Shown here: in pieces, positions 48,787 through 59,621 of the stretch | Position numbering within the stretch: position 1 is the first letter of the stretch | How the letters are laid out: each line of letters opens with the position of its first letter | NCBI GenBank assembly: GCA_030268105.1 | Contig: BSDZ01000013.1 | Coordinates: 3,639,001-3,703,000 of the forward strand | From: Volvox africanus | Taxonomy: Eukaryota; Chlorophyta; Chlorophyceae; Chlamydomonadales; Volvocaceae | Reading direction: 5' to 3' | Length of the DNA stretch: 64,000 nt | Position numbers and translations under genes: made by a program | The notes under the pieces: model-generated | Database searches by the model: none | Told to the model about the DNA's origin: nothing | What the model saw: the letters and a program-made list of their open reading frames with translations, nothing else

Positions 48787-49198
48787 TGTTGTATCCTTAA
48801 TGCTTTGCTGTAAATCATTAAGAGATAATAATAATTCATTTATCATTAATAATTACAAATAATTATCAGTTCAACCGTTACGGGTTCCCATCTGTTATTT
48901 GATTTGGATCCCGCACCATCGACGTTACTAACCACTTTCCCGAATCATCCGAACCTGTCGGTTAGTCCACGACCTGTATGGACTGGGGCATTTACCGCCT
49001 GAATGGTAAATGGTGGAACACCTGGTTCCTGGTTCACTGATCCTCCGGTTGTAGTGGTGACTTCTGAAGGTCACGCCCGGTTCGAGGTCTCTCTTATGGT
49101 CTCTCAAGTACGACCTGGTCGACGATTCTACTTAATCGGACTCTGGCACCACAACCGGTATCTTTTGATACCACCCTTCGTGGGTACCATATACAACA
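48787..49198 (+). repeat. T5 LTR candidate, 412 bp
   Basis: TGTTGTATCC...ATATACAACA, followed by AGCTGGTATCGAGACTG, which matches the PBS-like motif after the other LTRs. No partner LTR in the window. Confidence 0.6.
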
Positions 49199-49341
49199 AG
49201 CTGGTATCGAGACTGTTCCTCCCTGGGACGTCTAGTCAAGTCTTCCGCTCAAGTCTTCTCAAGTCTCCCTGTTTAAGTCGCTCAAGCCGCTCAAGCCGTG
49301 CAGCGCGCTCACGTCGTTCAAGCCACCCTCTGAAGCAAATC

Positions 49342-49441
49342 ATGGACATCGACCATGATCTTCCTCCGGCCGATATCCCTCTGGACGAAGAGACATTGCC
49401 CGAGGAGCTGGGGGCCGCCATCTTCGCTGCGGCTAGTACCG
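49342..49441 (+). CDS. T5 Gag leader exon
   Basis: MDIDHDLPPADIPLDEETLP then EELGAAIFAAASTG, 100 nt in phase 1, ending before a GTCTGT donor. It is the counterpart of T8 exon 1 (SPLDTFAEDLGRAVLDAAAS). Function unknown; it would form the N-terminus of Gag. Confidence 0.55.
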
Positions 49442-49751
49442 GTCTGTGAAAGCTTACAAACTTATTCTAGTGACGATTAGAACCTGTTTCCTGCGAGTTC
49501 GGCTGTGATTTCTGTCTAGTCGCACTATCTGTTAGTTGCGAGCATCGTAACTCGCGACCTAGACATCTTGCGTTTTATGTTAGGAAAAATCTGCCTGAAA
49601 TGCTGCGTACTATTTAGAACTTGTATTGCAGTCTTGCTGAGGAATCCGTGAAGTTGCGGGTTCAACAGTATCTTTACATCGGATCCGACGAGGAGTTGAC
49701 TTCGCGACTTTACTCCGGCTTTCACTATTACCGATACATCCTTATTACTTG

Positions 49752-50305
49752 AAAGGTATTGTGTCTGTTCCGATCGCTGTGAGTGCCTTCGCAGTTTCTT
49801 CAAGTCAAATCCATCGAAGCGACACTGCTGCCAAGTCGCTCCAATCTGTTCTCCAACAACTTCATTGTCGAACTTCCGAATTCTTGAAGTTCCTTGAAGG
49901 CATTAAAGCGTTGGGTAGGCCCTGGTCCTTGCCTTTGCCTTCAGCCAGGACAGCAACTTGCAGTTCGATCTGTTAGGCTTTCTGGCATACAATATGCAAG
50001 CCTCGAACTTAGCGAATGCTGTTTCGGCTCTTGTTGCCAACACACTTCAGTTTGTTGGCCGGATTGCTGCGAATGCTAGCCAAGCAAATAGGTGGGAATG
50101 TTTCTCTAGGTTGGCACAGTCACCCAATGCTGCTGTGGCAGTTGGTATCAACCTGCAGAACCAGCCCCCACCTATTCCCGGGCAAGGCGGCACAGCATCT
50201 CCTGAGGCACCTACATCACCTATTTATGCCCCATCCCATTTTTATGTTCATGTCCCTGCCGTAGTGTCAAATCAGTTGACACCTGGTGCAGTGGATATTC
50301 CTGGG
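49752..50305 (+). pseudogene. T5 Gag-like N-terminal region
   Basis: Open frame at 49958-50305 reads FDLLGFLAYNMQASNLANAV, VGRIAANASQANRWECFSRL and a proline-rich stretch, and is cut by the LTR at 50306. An upstream frame (49749-49976) has SLQSVLQQLHCRTSEFLKFL. It is unlike the T8 Gag core, and assignment to gag rests on position. Confidence 0.4.
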
Positions 50306-51137
50306 TGTTGTGCTACGGTTCGTTTCCGCCGATGCGTAGGTCGATGCGACCCTACAAGGCGAAGTGTTATCTTGATGAACGCATGAATGACTATTGCATA
50401 TGAATGAACCTGCATGATATAAATGTATTTGTATATATTTATATATGCATTTGGCATGATACCATCATCCATCGCGACATCGCATCATGGCAAATCCGCC
50501 TAGCATGCATGAAATACCGAATCATTGAAGTGCGCATTATGCTCGTGCTACGAAACGATAAGTAATATTATTTGATATAATGTTACTTCGTTACAGCACA
50601 CGTTGAGAGCGCCGCACTCGTCGCGATGCATGCCTTGCAACCGAATATCGTTATTCGGACCCTTGCATCATGCGAATGCCGGAAAGGCTTATACGTTGTT
50701 ATACTTGGTTATCACCTATACGCAGTAGGGTTGTCACACTTAGGATCGGCCTCCTAGTGTGAATCGTACGGCATTGCGATACTGCGAGTATAACAGATGC
50801 GAGGACGGCTAAGCAAGATAAGATATTCGACACCGGAGAACACTCGTGTGTGCTACATTATCATTGCTATACGCTACTCTACTTAGCCCGAGCTAAGCCT
50901 AAACTTCGCTATCACCGCCGCGTGATGATTGCTTGCTTCCGGCGCTGACGGCGATTACGTCCATTGCACCGCTTCGATCTGTAAGACTGTAAGTTATATC
51001 TCTTCCTGTCTTGAAGTCTTCCGCTGTCTCTGTTTGCTCGCGTTTGCCTTGCTGTACTTGCAAGTGCTCGTGCATTGGTGTCGCAAGTCTTCAGACACGC
51101 AGATACTGATGAGCAAACACGAAGGAGAGGTACAACA
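50306..51137 (+). repeat. family 1 LTR, 832 bp, left of T6
   Basis: TGTTGTGCTACGG...GGTACAACA, same family as 33452-34288 and 36493-37312. Left flank (CTGGG) and right flank (CCGAG) do not match, and the right flank is the middle of a gag gene, so this is a recombinant junction rather than a simple insertion. Confidence 0.9.
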
Positions 51138-52307
51138 CCGAGTTCGAACGTCGGAAAGCGGCCAATGTTTGTCTACGGTGCGTGGAGAGTCATCCTACGA
51201 AGGATTGCCCGTTACTGCCGCCATTTGTACCTCAGCCGAAATAGGGGCTTGCCCGGGTTCCTGTGGAGGGGGCACCGCCCGGGATTTCTGAACTAACGCG
51301 TGGTCGGTGGTCATCCTTACAGCCAGCCGTGAAGGCATTGTTGCCTTGCGTACTTGGATACATCGAGCGAGTCATTGCGCGACGCATCACGCTTGACGGA
51401 CGCACGGGACTTCTCTGCTTCGATCCGTTGTGTAATTTGTTTACACCTTGCCGTCCCCTGTCGTCTATCGATCTGTCTAACCACGTGGTTTTGTTCATCC
51501 CCTCGTCTCTGCGTGAGATGTCGGAACAGTTGGCCGTTTATAGGAGATGTAGGCGTCAATATCCAGGCACCGCCGCATGTGTATTACTCCCCGCTTTCTG
51601 TCGGCGCAAGGCAGAGGCATCGTTAAGGGGTATGCGGCGTGTCCACCGGTTCGAGCCGGGCACCGTTTTGTTTAATGGTGTGGATCGGGAGGGTATGCTG
51701 GCTCCGTGGCCAGGCACATCCTACTCGGTTGACGTTTGGTACGAAGCTCCTGATGAGGGTGCCGTAGGTTACGGACCCGCCCTAAGTGCACTAACGTTAT
51801 CTGCTGGGCAGTCGCTCGTAGATAACCGTGTCCCAGTGGTTCAGATCGGTTTGAATGGCCGTACTCTGAAGGCACTTGTTGACACCGGTGCCAGCGACGA
51901 CTTCATCTCTGTCGCAGAGGTGAATGCGCTGGGGGTGACCCCAGAGTCGTCTGATTGTCCACAGGTTACCCTTGCTGACGGGGGTAAGCATCCCATCGTG
52001 GGCAGGATTACCCTTAGCCTATCGATAGGCCCTTTGCGTGTTGTGACCCGGCCGTACGTGCTGCAGGGCTTAGCAGAGACTGCACCGTACAACATGGGGT
52101 CTTCGACATTACGGCAGTACCGCGCGCGCATCGACATGGAGACCGCAACCCTGCATATGTGCAAGGGTACTCTGTCGATTAAGGTACCTTTCCTGTCGTT
52201 CGAACATGTCACACCTGAGGGGGGCAAAGCTGAGGCGGTGCCTATGGTTAATTTCGCTGTGACCGCAATGGCCGCGCGAATCGAACCAGAGCTAGTCGGG
52301 CGGAAGG
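51138..52307 (+). pseudogene. T6 Gag end, in-frame UAG and protease
   Basis: It begins inside Gag at FERRKAANVCLRCVESHPTK, ends Gag at UAG 51242-51244 and continues in the same frame through VEGAPPGISELTRGRW, RVHRFEPGTVLFNGVDREGM and the protease (LVDTGASDDFISVAEVNALG) to ARIEPELVGRK. A 100-bp mini-element at 52308 then breaks the frame. Confidence 0.88.
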
Positions 52308-52407
52308 TGTAGTATCCTGGGGTATCTACGGGTAGTGTCACAGATTGGACCACCGATGGTCATCTTCCGATCGGGCCTTTGTAGGCCGACACAACAGAGG
52401 TACAACA
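52308..52407 (+). mobile_element. mini-element M100 inserted in T6
   Basis: A 100-bp TGTAGTATCC...GTACAACA insertion absent from T8 and T7 at the same place. Flanks are GAAGG (52303-52307) and TAAGG (52408-52412), consistent with a 4-5-bp target duplication. Removing it would bring AAG-GAG codons of the pol frame together. Relatives are at 17302-17387 and 23324-23421. Confidence 0.75.
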
Positions 52408-53367
52408 TAAGGAGGCCGTCCGTTTGTTACGGAAGGGTGCCCACGGACTGCTTTTGAGGCCGCGGGTGGGCTGTTGTGCCACCACCGCGCAGATTTCTGT
52501 GGATCCTGAGGTTGAGGCCCTACTGTCGCGGTATAAGGACGTCTTTAAAGATATCCCTGGCCTACCACCTATGCGTCCTGTTGATCACACAATCCCTCTC
52601 ATGCCTGGAGCGCAGCCTACGGCCCGGCCAATGTACAGGTTGAGTCCATTGGAGCTGGACGAGGTGAAGCGCCAGGTGACGGATTTAATCGCGAAGGGTA
52701 TGATACGCCCCAGCACATCCCCGTATTCTGCACCGATTTTGTTTGTCGGTAAGAAGGATGGGACCTTGCGCATGTGCATCAATTACCGGGGGTTGAATGC
52801 GAGTACGGTGAAAAATCGCTACCCTTTGCCACGCGTTGACGACCTGTTGGATAAGCTGAAGGAATCGGCTTATTTTTCCTTGATTGACTTGCAACAGGGC
52901 TATAATCAGATCCGCATCACTGCCTCTGATATTCCGAAAACCGCTTTTTGGACGCCCTTCGGTCATTTCGAGTATACGGTCCTATCGTTTGGTTTGACTA
53001 ATGCCCCTGCGACGTTTCAGGCGGTTATGGACCGAATGTTTAGGCCGTTTATCGACAGGTTCGTTGTTTGCTACCTGGATGACATCTTGGTTCATTCTAA
53101 GACGCGAGAGGAGCACTTGGAGCATCTTCGGCTCGTGCTCGACGTTATGAGGCGGGAGCAATTGTTTGCTAAACGCGCCAAATGCTTTTGGGCGCAGCCT
53201 CAGGTGGAATATTTGGGCCACATTGTGTCGGCCACTGGTGTGAAGATGGACCCGCGGAAGGTCGCCGTGGTTCGCGATTGGCCTGCGCCTCAGAACCTCA
53301 CGGAGCTGCGTAAGTTCCTTGGCTTGACCAATTATTTCCGAAAGTTCATTGAAAAATATTCCATCAT
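52408..53367 (+). pseudogene. T6 reverse transcriptase, 3'-truncated
   Basis: Open from LLRKGAHGLLLRPRVG through [68 protein letters not shown] and the YLDD box ([10 protein letters not shown]) to [13 protein letters not shown]. The thumb, RNase H and integrase are replaced by T7 at 53368. Confidence 0.92.
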
Positions 53368-53835
53368 GGGGGTAAGCAGGCTATCTTGGGGCAGGTTAAT
53401 CTTCGTCTATCTGCAGGTCCTTTAAGGTTAAATGTCCGCCCATGCGGACATGTGTTGCCTGAGCTAACTGATGCTGCCACGTATATCTTGGGTTCTTCCA
53501 CCCTAGCACAGTATGGGGCTGTCCTTGACTATGAGTCTAAGTCTTTGCGCCTACACAAGGGGACTCTAGTCTGCAAGGTACCCTTTACCACTGGTGGACA
53601 GCCACCAGATCAGACGACACCTGCGCCTTGCTTTAATTATGCAACCGCTGCTATCTGTCAGCACATTGAACCTGAAGTTGTTGGCAGAAAAGCAGCAGTT
53701 CGCATGATTCGCAAGGGGGTTCATGCTTTACTGGTACGGCCCAAGTTGCACCTGAATGCAATTTCTATCCCAGGTAATGCCACTGACCCGGCTAAGCCCC
53801 TTGGAGCTGGACGAGGTCAAACGACAGGTTACTGA
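53368..53835 (+). pseudogene. T7 protease C-terminal part and linker
   Basis: Starts abruptly at GGKQAILGQVNLRLSAGPLR, counterpart of GGKHPIVGRITLSLS in T6. It continues SSTLAQYGAVLDYESKSLRL and [21 protein letters not shown] deletion of roughly 100 bp then joins it to LSPLELDEV of the reverse transcriptase in another frame. Confidence 0.85.
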
Positions 53836-55345
53836 GCTGCTGAAAAAAGGTATGATACGGCCAAGCACATCCCCATACTCCGCCCCTATTCTGTTTGTGG
53901 GAAAGAAGGATGGGTCTCTGAGAATGTGCATTGATTATAGGGGGTTAAATGCTGCAACGGTTAAGAACCGTTACCCCCTCCCACGTGTGGATGATTTGCT
54001 GGATAAGCTAAAAGATTCTGCATTCTTTAGCTCTATTGACCTCCAGCAGGGGTATAATCAGATTCGTATAGCAGAATCTGACATCCCTAAAACGGCTTTC
54101 CGTACGCCGTTTGGCCATTTTGAATATACCGTCCTTAGTTTCGGACTGACGAACGCCCCTGCAACGTTCCAAGCCATCATGGACCGTATCTTCAGGCCAT
54201 ACATCGACAAATTCGTCATCTGTTATCTGGACGATATCCTGGTGTTTTCAAAGACCCGCGAGGATCACATACAACACCTCCGTCTGGTCTTTGAGGTTCT
54301 GCGGCGTGAGCAGCTATATGCTAAGCGTTCTAAGTGCCACTGGGCACAACCACAGGTGGAGTATCTGGGGCATATAGTGTCTCAGGATGGCATACGGATG
54401 GACCCCCGGAAAACTGCTGTTGTTCGGGATTGGCCAGTGCCCTCCAACCTGCAGGAGCTGCGTAAGTTTTTGGGCCTGACTAACTACTTTCGTAAGTTCA
54501 TAGAGCGCTACTCAGTCATTGCTGCACCGCTAACAAACCTCACACGTAAGGGAGCCTTCTCTTCACCTGAGGCCTGGACCCCTGCATGCCAAGAGGCTTT
54601 TGATGCTTTGAAGCGTGCTATCTCTGATGATATTATCCTGAATTTCCCTGACTACTCATTGCCGTTCCGTGTAGAGGTCATAACTGATGCATCTATACAT
54701 GGGACGGGGGCAGTTCTGTTGCAGCAGGGACGCCCCATTGCATATACGAGTAAGAAGTTTTCGGGGGCTGAAACCCGTTATACTACAGGGGAACAGGAAT
54801 TCCTTGCGGTCCTACATGCCTTGAAGGAATGGCGATGTTACCTTAAGGGTCGGCCTTTTGCCCTCAAGACTGATCACAAACCCCTTACATTTCTGCAAGG
54901 TGTGCCCTCCCTTAACCGACGCCAGGCCCGCTGGATGGAATACCTGGCACGGTTTAACTTTGCTTGGGAGTATCTGAGCGGCTCACTTAACATAGCTGAT
55001 GCTCTCAGTAGGCACCCCTCACTGCATGCAGCCATACTGGCGGTAAGCACACGGAGTAGGTCTCAGGCAAAACCTAACTTCGTGCCCTCCGATTTTACCA
55101 AGCGCTTGAAACAGGCTTATGCAGCCGACCCGTGGTTCACAAATCATAGCAACACGGGGCACTTGGTACAGGAGCATGGCTTATGGATCCGCTCTGAAGG
55201 ATCCCACCGTCAGATTGTCGTACCTAATGACGACTCATTACGTCAGGAGCTCATGTCACGCTTTCATGACGGCCTCTTGCTGGGCATCATGGCTGCACAC
55301 GGTTACTGGAGCTCTTGCGTCGTCTATTCTGGTGGCCTCGCATAG
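53756..55345 (+). pseudogene. T7 reverse transcriptase and RNase H, long open frame
   Basis: About 529 codons: [60 protein letters not shown] (YLDD core), RNase H ([48 protein letters not shown]). Domains are complete, but the integrase zinc finger is damaged near 55275 ([13 protein letters not shown] instead of a GHPGS-type motif), shifting frame. Codon choice differs from T6 and T8, marking a separate family. Confidence 0.92.
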
Positions 55346-56196
55346 CTAAGGACACTGAAAATTATGTCCTCTCTTGCGACCTGTGCCAGCGCAACAAGGC
55401 CCAATCTGGTAAAACGCATGGGCATCTCCAGCCTCTGCCTATTCCCGACGCTCCCTGGGAAAGCGTCTCCATGGACTTTATTGTTGCGCTGCCCAAAACT
55501 GAGGGAGGATACGACGCCGTGCTGGTCCTGGTCGACCGCTTCACTAAGATGGTCCACCTGGCCCCCACGACATCATCCTGCACAGCTGAGCAAACGGCCC
55601 GTCTATTCTTCGACAATGTGGTACGTTTGCATGGGGTCCCCAAGTCCGTGGTGTCTGATCGTGGCACTCAATTTGCAAGTAAGTTTTGGGGCGCCCTGGG
55701 AACTCTGGTAGGAATGCGGGTGAATCTGTCCACTGCCTACCACCCCCAATCTGATGGGCAAACAGAGCGTGTTAACCGTGTCCTGGGTGATATACTTCGC
55801 AACTTTGTGGGTCGCACACCTACTGCATGGGATACATACCGCTGCTGAGTTTGCCATTAATAATGCTACTAACCGGTCCGTTGGTAATAGTCCGTTCTTC
55901 CTGAATTACGGTTTTAACCCTGCTTTGCCTGTTTGGCGGGAATGGGACATAAACGTTCCGGCTGCAAAAACGTTTGCTAAGTCATTTGTGTCCCGTCTAA
56001 CTGATGCTAAAGCTTGCCTGGAAGCTGCACAGCAACGGGCTATGGCCTATTATAACAAATCCAAAAAGGACGTCACGTTCACTAAGGGCCAGCTGGTTAT
56101 GTTGAGCACGAAGAACCTTCGTTCCCTTGCTGATGGGTCTCGTAAATTATTACCGCACTTTGTGGGGCCTTATCCTGTGGTACGCATGGTAGGGTC
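55315..56196 (+). pseudogene. T7 integrase, frameshifted and 3'-truncated
   Basis: Frame 1: [85 protein letters not shown]. Shift near 55845 into frame 2: AINNATNRSVGNSPFFLNYG, YNKSKKDVTFTKGQLVMLST, ending PYPVVRMVGS at the T8 LTR. The chromodomain end and the 3' LTR are not present on the other side of T8. Confidence 0.9.
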
Positions 56197-57011
56197 TGTT
56201 GTACGCGGGTTCAATCACCGTTTACATTTATGAAGGCCGCAATGCATTCAGATATCATAAAGCATAATACAATCATATTAGCACCATATACCTGAGTATA
56301 TCTAGCTAATCAGGCATGTCGCATCATCATTCACGACATCGCGCTGTCGGTCAACATGTTTGACTCGAGGCTGATAATTAATGCGCGACCTATCCATTGG
56401 CATATTATATCACGTAATAATACTTTGAATAGTATTACCTCATCTGTGTCATAAACCATACGCGTATGCAAGAATGCGACGATCGCGATGGTTGGGTCGG
56501 CAACCGAATATCGATATTCGGACCTTTGCATATTGCATGCATTGCATCCAATAATATCACGAATGACACGATATTTAGAGCAGTCTTACCAAGGTACTCA
56601 CACTTGAGATCGTAATCCAGTGAGACCTGTACTGCACATCGGTATCGCGACGTGATAGGTGCGAGGACGGCCGCCTAGAGACCGAAGTCGGCGCAACGCT
56701 AACTTTGGACCAAGTATTCGAGTACTTAACTCTATTTGATACGCATACATACGATATAATCATTTACATTCGGCCTGAGCTATTCTAGCATTCCATCTGC
56801 AGCCGAGTGATGAACATTGCCCACGGGGTCTGACGGCAGACTGTAATTCTGTAACTGAAGAACATTATAAGTTGAATCTTTCCTTGCTATTGAGTCTTCC
56901 GCTGTCTACTATTCGCATTGGCTTGCCTTGCTGTTCGTAAGCTTGGTACGCACGCAGCTAACACCTAGACGTGCAGAGCTAATACATGATTGAAGAAGGA
57001 AGGATACAACA
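56197..57011 (+). repeat. T8 5' LTR (family 2), 815 bp
   Basis: TGTTGTACGCGGG...GGATACAACA. Differs from the 3' LTR (62795-63606) by about eight substitutions and a 3-bp indel by eye. Followed by AATTTGGTAGCGAGACC, PBS-like. Confidence 0.95.
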
Positions 57012-57079
57012 AATTTGGTAGCGAGACCAGGTTGAATCATGATGGTTGCATTGTCCCTCATCGGAAGTAGGTTCTCGCG

Positions 57080-58715
57080 ATGGCAAGCGACGATGACACT
57101 CGCCGCAGCCCTTTAGACACCTTCGCAGAGGATCTCGGCCGCGCTGTTCTGGACGCCGCCGCTTCCGGTTTGTGAATCTAGACACCTGCTGATAAATAGT
57201 TGCTGCATTCTCGTTGCGAATCTGGCACTGTGAGTTGCAGGTGAACGTACGCCAACACTGAATGCGGTATTGGCTGGACAATATTTGAACGAGGAACAAA
57301 TCAAGGCTTTGATCCAGAAAACTACTGAAATAAAGGACCACCTGACGGACTATATCGCTTATCTCCTTGGTCTACTCGGGAGTTCTGTCGGTACGCGAAT
57401 AGTCACAAATTCCTCTTACGTTACGTTGCTCTCAGGTTTATAGTAAATTCCTGTCTGCCCGAATAAGCTCGTGCTTCATGTCGGGACGTGAAGATAGTTC
57501 CTATCTGGGCACCGCCAGCCAGCCTGATGGCGGCCTCGCTACTAGAACTGCTTTTGCTGATCCCGATACCGTTGGGACTCGTCTTATGTCTGATCCTATC
57601 GTCCTTCAGACCCCTTCGCATTTGATTGCACCACTGTCGGCAGCGGCTACAACAAGTGAGGGAGTCGGAGTACAACAGGCCCCGGTAACACCCGCGGTTC
57701 AAGAACCCGTCGGAATACCGGAGGTAATGAAGTTGACTATCCCCGTGCCTAAGCTCAATATTTCCGCTGACGAAAAGGCAAAGAATTCAGGACATAGCAT
57801 CGCGGATAGGACACGGGCTTACGTTCGTGATGCTAGGCAGTATTTGCAAGCGGTGCACGGCGGGGATGCGACTCCATTAAATGCCTGTTTGTCGGGAATA
57901 CCCTCGAAGGTGTTGCCAAGGACTGGTATGATGAATGGACAACCGCTAGGGGCAAGTATACGTTTGATAACTTGATCGATGCTCTTCTCGCTCGCTTTGC
58001 TACGGAAGTTCGCTCGCGTGGCAACAAGGCTCGTAAGACGCTGGCACAAGGCACGTACCACATGCGTCCACACGAAACTGTTCCTGCTTATCAGTCCCGC
58101 TTCGAGGCGCTGATAACACCTATCATTAATTTTCCTGAAGAGGATCGTATCTTTTGGTTCCATCGCGGTCTTACTGAATCCCTTGCACGATGGTGCGCCA
58201 CTGACCTTAGCGGAATTCCTTTCCAATCTTATGATGCCTTGGTAGCTTTTGCTAGAGGTGCAGAAGTTAGACATTTGGCGGGCAAGGACGTTAAACAATT
58301 TAACCCTCGCGTTCACGCGATGCGAGCGCAGGAACTGCCTTTGGAGTTGACGCCGAAGGACCAGGGTCCTGACCACCAACGCCCCGCGGCAACCATGCAT
58401 ACCGTTCATAAGGAAAGGCGGTATGACAACCGTGGACGCCACAACCCAAGTAATCGTGGGTCTGCGGGAGCTGGGCCGAGCTCTGGCCATGCTAAAGGCA
58501 AACGAAGAGGGAGCACGCCATCTGTAGCTGCAATGCAGAACGCGGCTCCTAGTGTTAAGAAACCCCGGACAGATGATCCGTACATGCAAAAGTGGGAGTG
58601 CCGACGCTCGGAGTTTGACCGTCGGAAGTTTGCTAATCTCTGTTTGCGGTGTGCAGGAGAACACCCTACCCGTGAGTGTCCCCTTTTGCCACCTTTCGTA
58701 CCGAAGACGACCTAG
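57080..58715 (+). pseudogene. T8 Gag, three exons, one frameshift
   Basis: Exon 1, 57080-57167 (MASDDDTRRSPLDTFAEDLG then RAVLDAAAS). Exon 2, 57241-57386 (ERTPTLNAVLAGQYLNEEQI, then TTEIKDHLTDYIAYLLGLLG). Exon 3, 57436 onward, reads VYSKFLSARISSCF into MSGREDSSYLGTASQP without a break. Introns are 73 and 49 nt with GT/AG ends. The Gag core shifts frame near 57868 (VHGGDATPLNA, then SIKCLFVGNTLEG in the next frame). It ends with zinc knuckle CLRCAGEHPTREC and UAG 58713-58715. Splicing is inferred from open-frame continuity and from identical positions in T2. Confidence 0.8.
58713..58715 (+). promoter_or_regulatory. in-frame UAG between Gag and Pro
   Basis: ACC-UAG-GAA. The frame stays open on both sides. 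The equivalent UAG occurs at 51242-51244 (AAA-UAG-GGG) and on the minus strand at 34795-34793 (AAA-UAG-GGG). It is a candidate readthrough stop controlling the Gag to Gag-Pro-Pol ratio. Confidence 0.6.
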
Positions 58716-59621
58716 GAAGTTGCCCGGGATGTGGAGAAAGGGACTTCTCCCGGGATAGAAGAAGGTGAATGTGGCCGCTGGCCGTCGTTACGCCCCACAG
58801 TGAGGGCCCTTTTACCTACTGTTTTCGGACAAATCGAGCAGGCTATCGAGCGACGTTTTTCGCTCGACGGGCACACGGGACTAAACCACTTCGACCCGTT
58901 GTGTAATTTATTTGCGCAGCGTTGCCCCCTTTCTTCCCTCGATTTATCGGGCCACACTTCTTTACTAATCCCTTCATCTTTCCATGAGCTGTGCGAACAG
59001 CTCGCCAGGTACAAGAAGTACCGCCGTCGAAATCCGGACACTGCAGCTTGCATATTAATTCCCTCTTTTTGCCAACATAAAGTGGCGTCTTTGTTGGAAG
59101 GTATGCAATGTGTCCTCCGATTCGAGTCGGGCACTGCTCTGTTTAACGGTGTGGATGTGACGGGCAAACCGACGATGTTGCCTAAACTACCTTATGCTGC
59201 TGAAGTGTGGTTTGAGGCTCCTCTTTTGAGTCCTACCAGGTTCGAGCCTGCTATAGGATCCCTTTTATTGTCTGCGGAGTCGACTCCGACAGGGAATCGT
59301 GTCCCTATTATCGAGATCGGCCTCGGAGGTCGACTGATGAAGGCACTTGTGGATACTGGCGCCAGTGACGACTTCATCTCGGCAAAGGAGGTGAATGATT
59401 TGGGGTTGACCCCTCAGTCGTCTGATTGTGCACAGGTTACCCTCGCTAATGGAGGAAAGCATCCCATCGTGGGCAGGATCACCCTGAGCCTATCAATAGG
59501 CCCTCTGCGTGTTAGGGCCCAACCGTATGTGCTACAAGGTCTCTCGGAGACAGCACAGTACATTCTGGGTGCCACGACATTAGTACTGCGCGCGCATCGA
59601 TATGGAGTCCACCACACTTAG
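58716..59621 (+). pseudogene. T8 Pro domain, aspartic protease
   Basis: Continues in frame after the UAG: GTSPGIEEGECGRWPSLRPT, FDPLCNLFAQRCPLSSLDLS, LRFESGTALFNGVDVTG, LMKALVDTGASDDFISAKEV (catalytic DTGAS), GGKHPIVGRITLSLSIGPLR. Near 59581 about five bases are missing relative to T6 (ACATTA-GTACTGCG), so this frame ends and the reverse transcriptase frame takes over from 59602. Confidence 0.9.
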
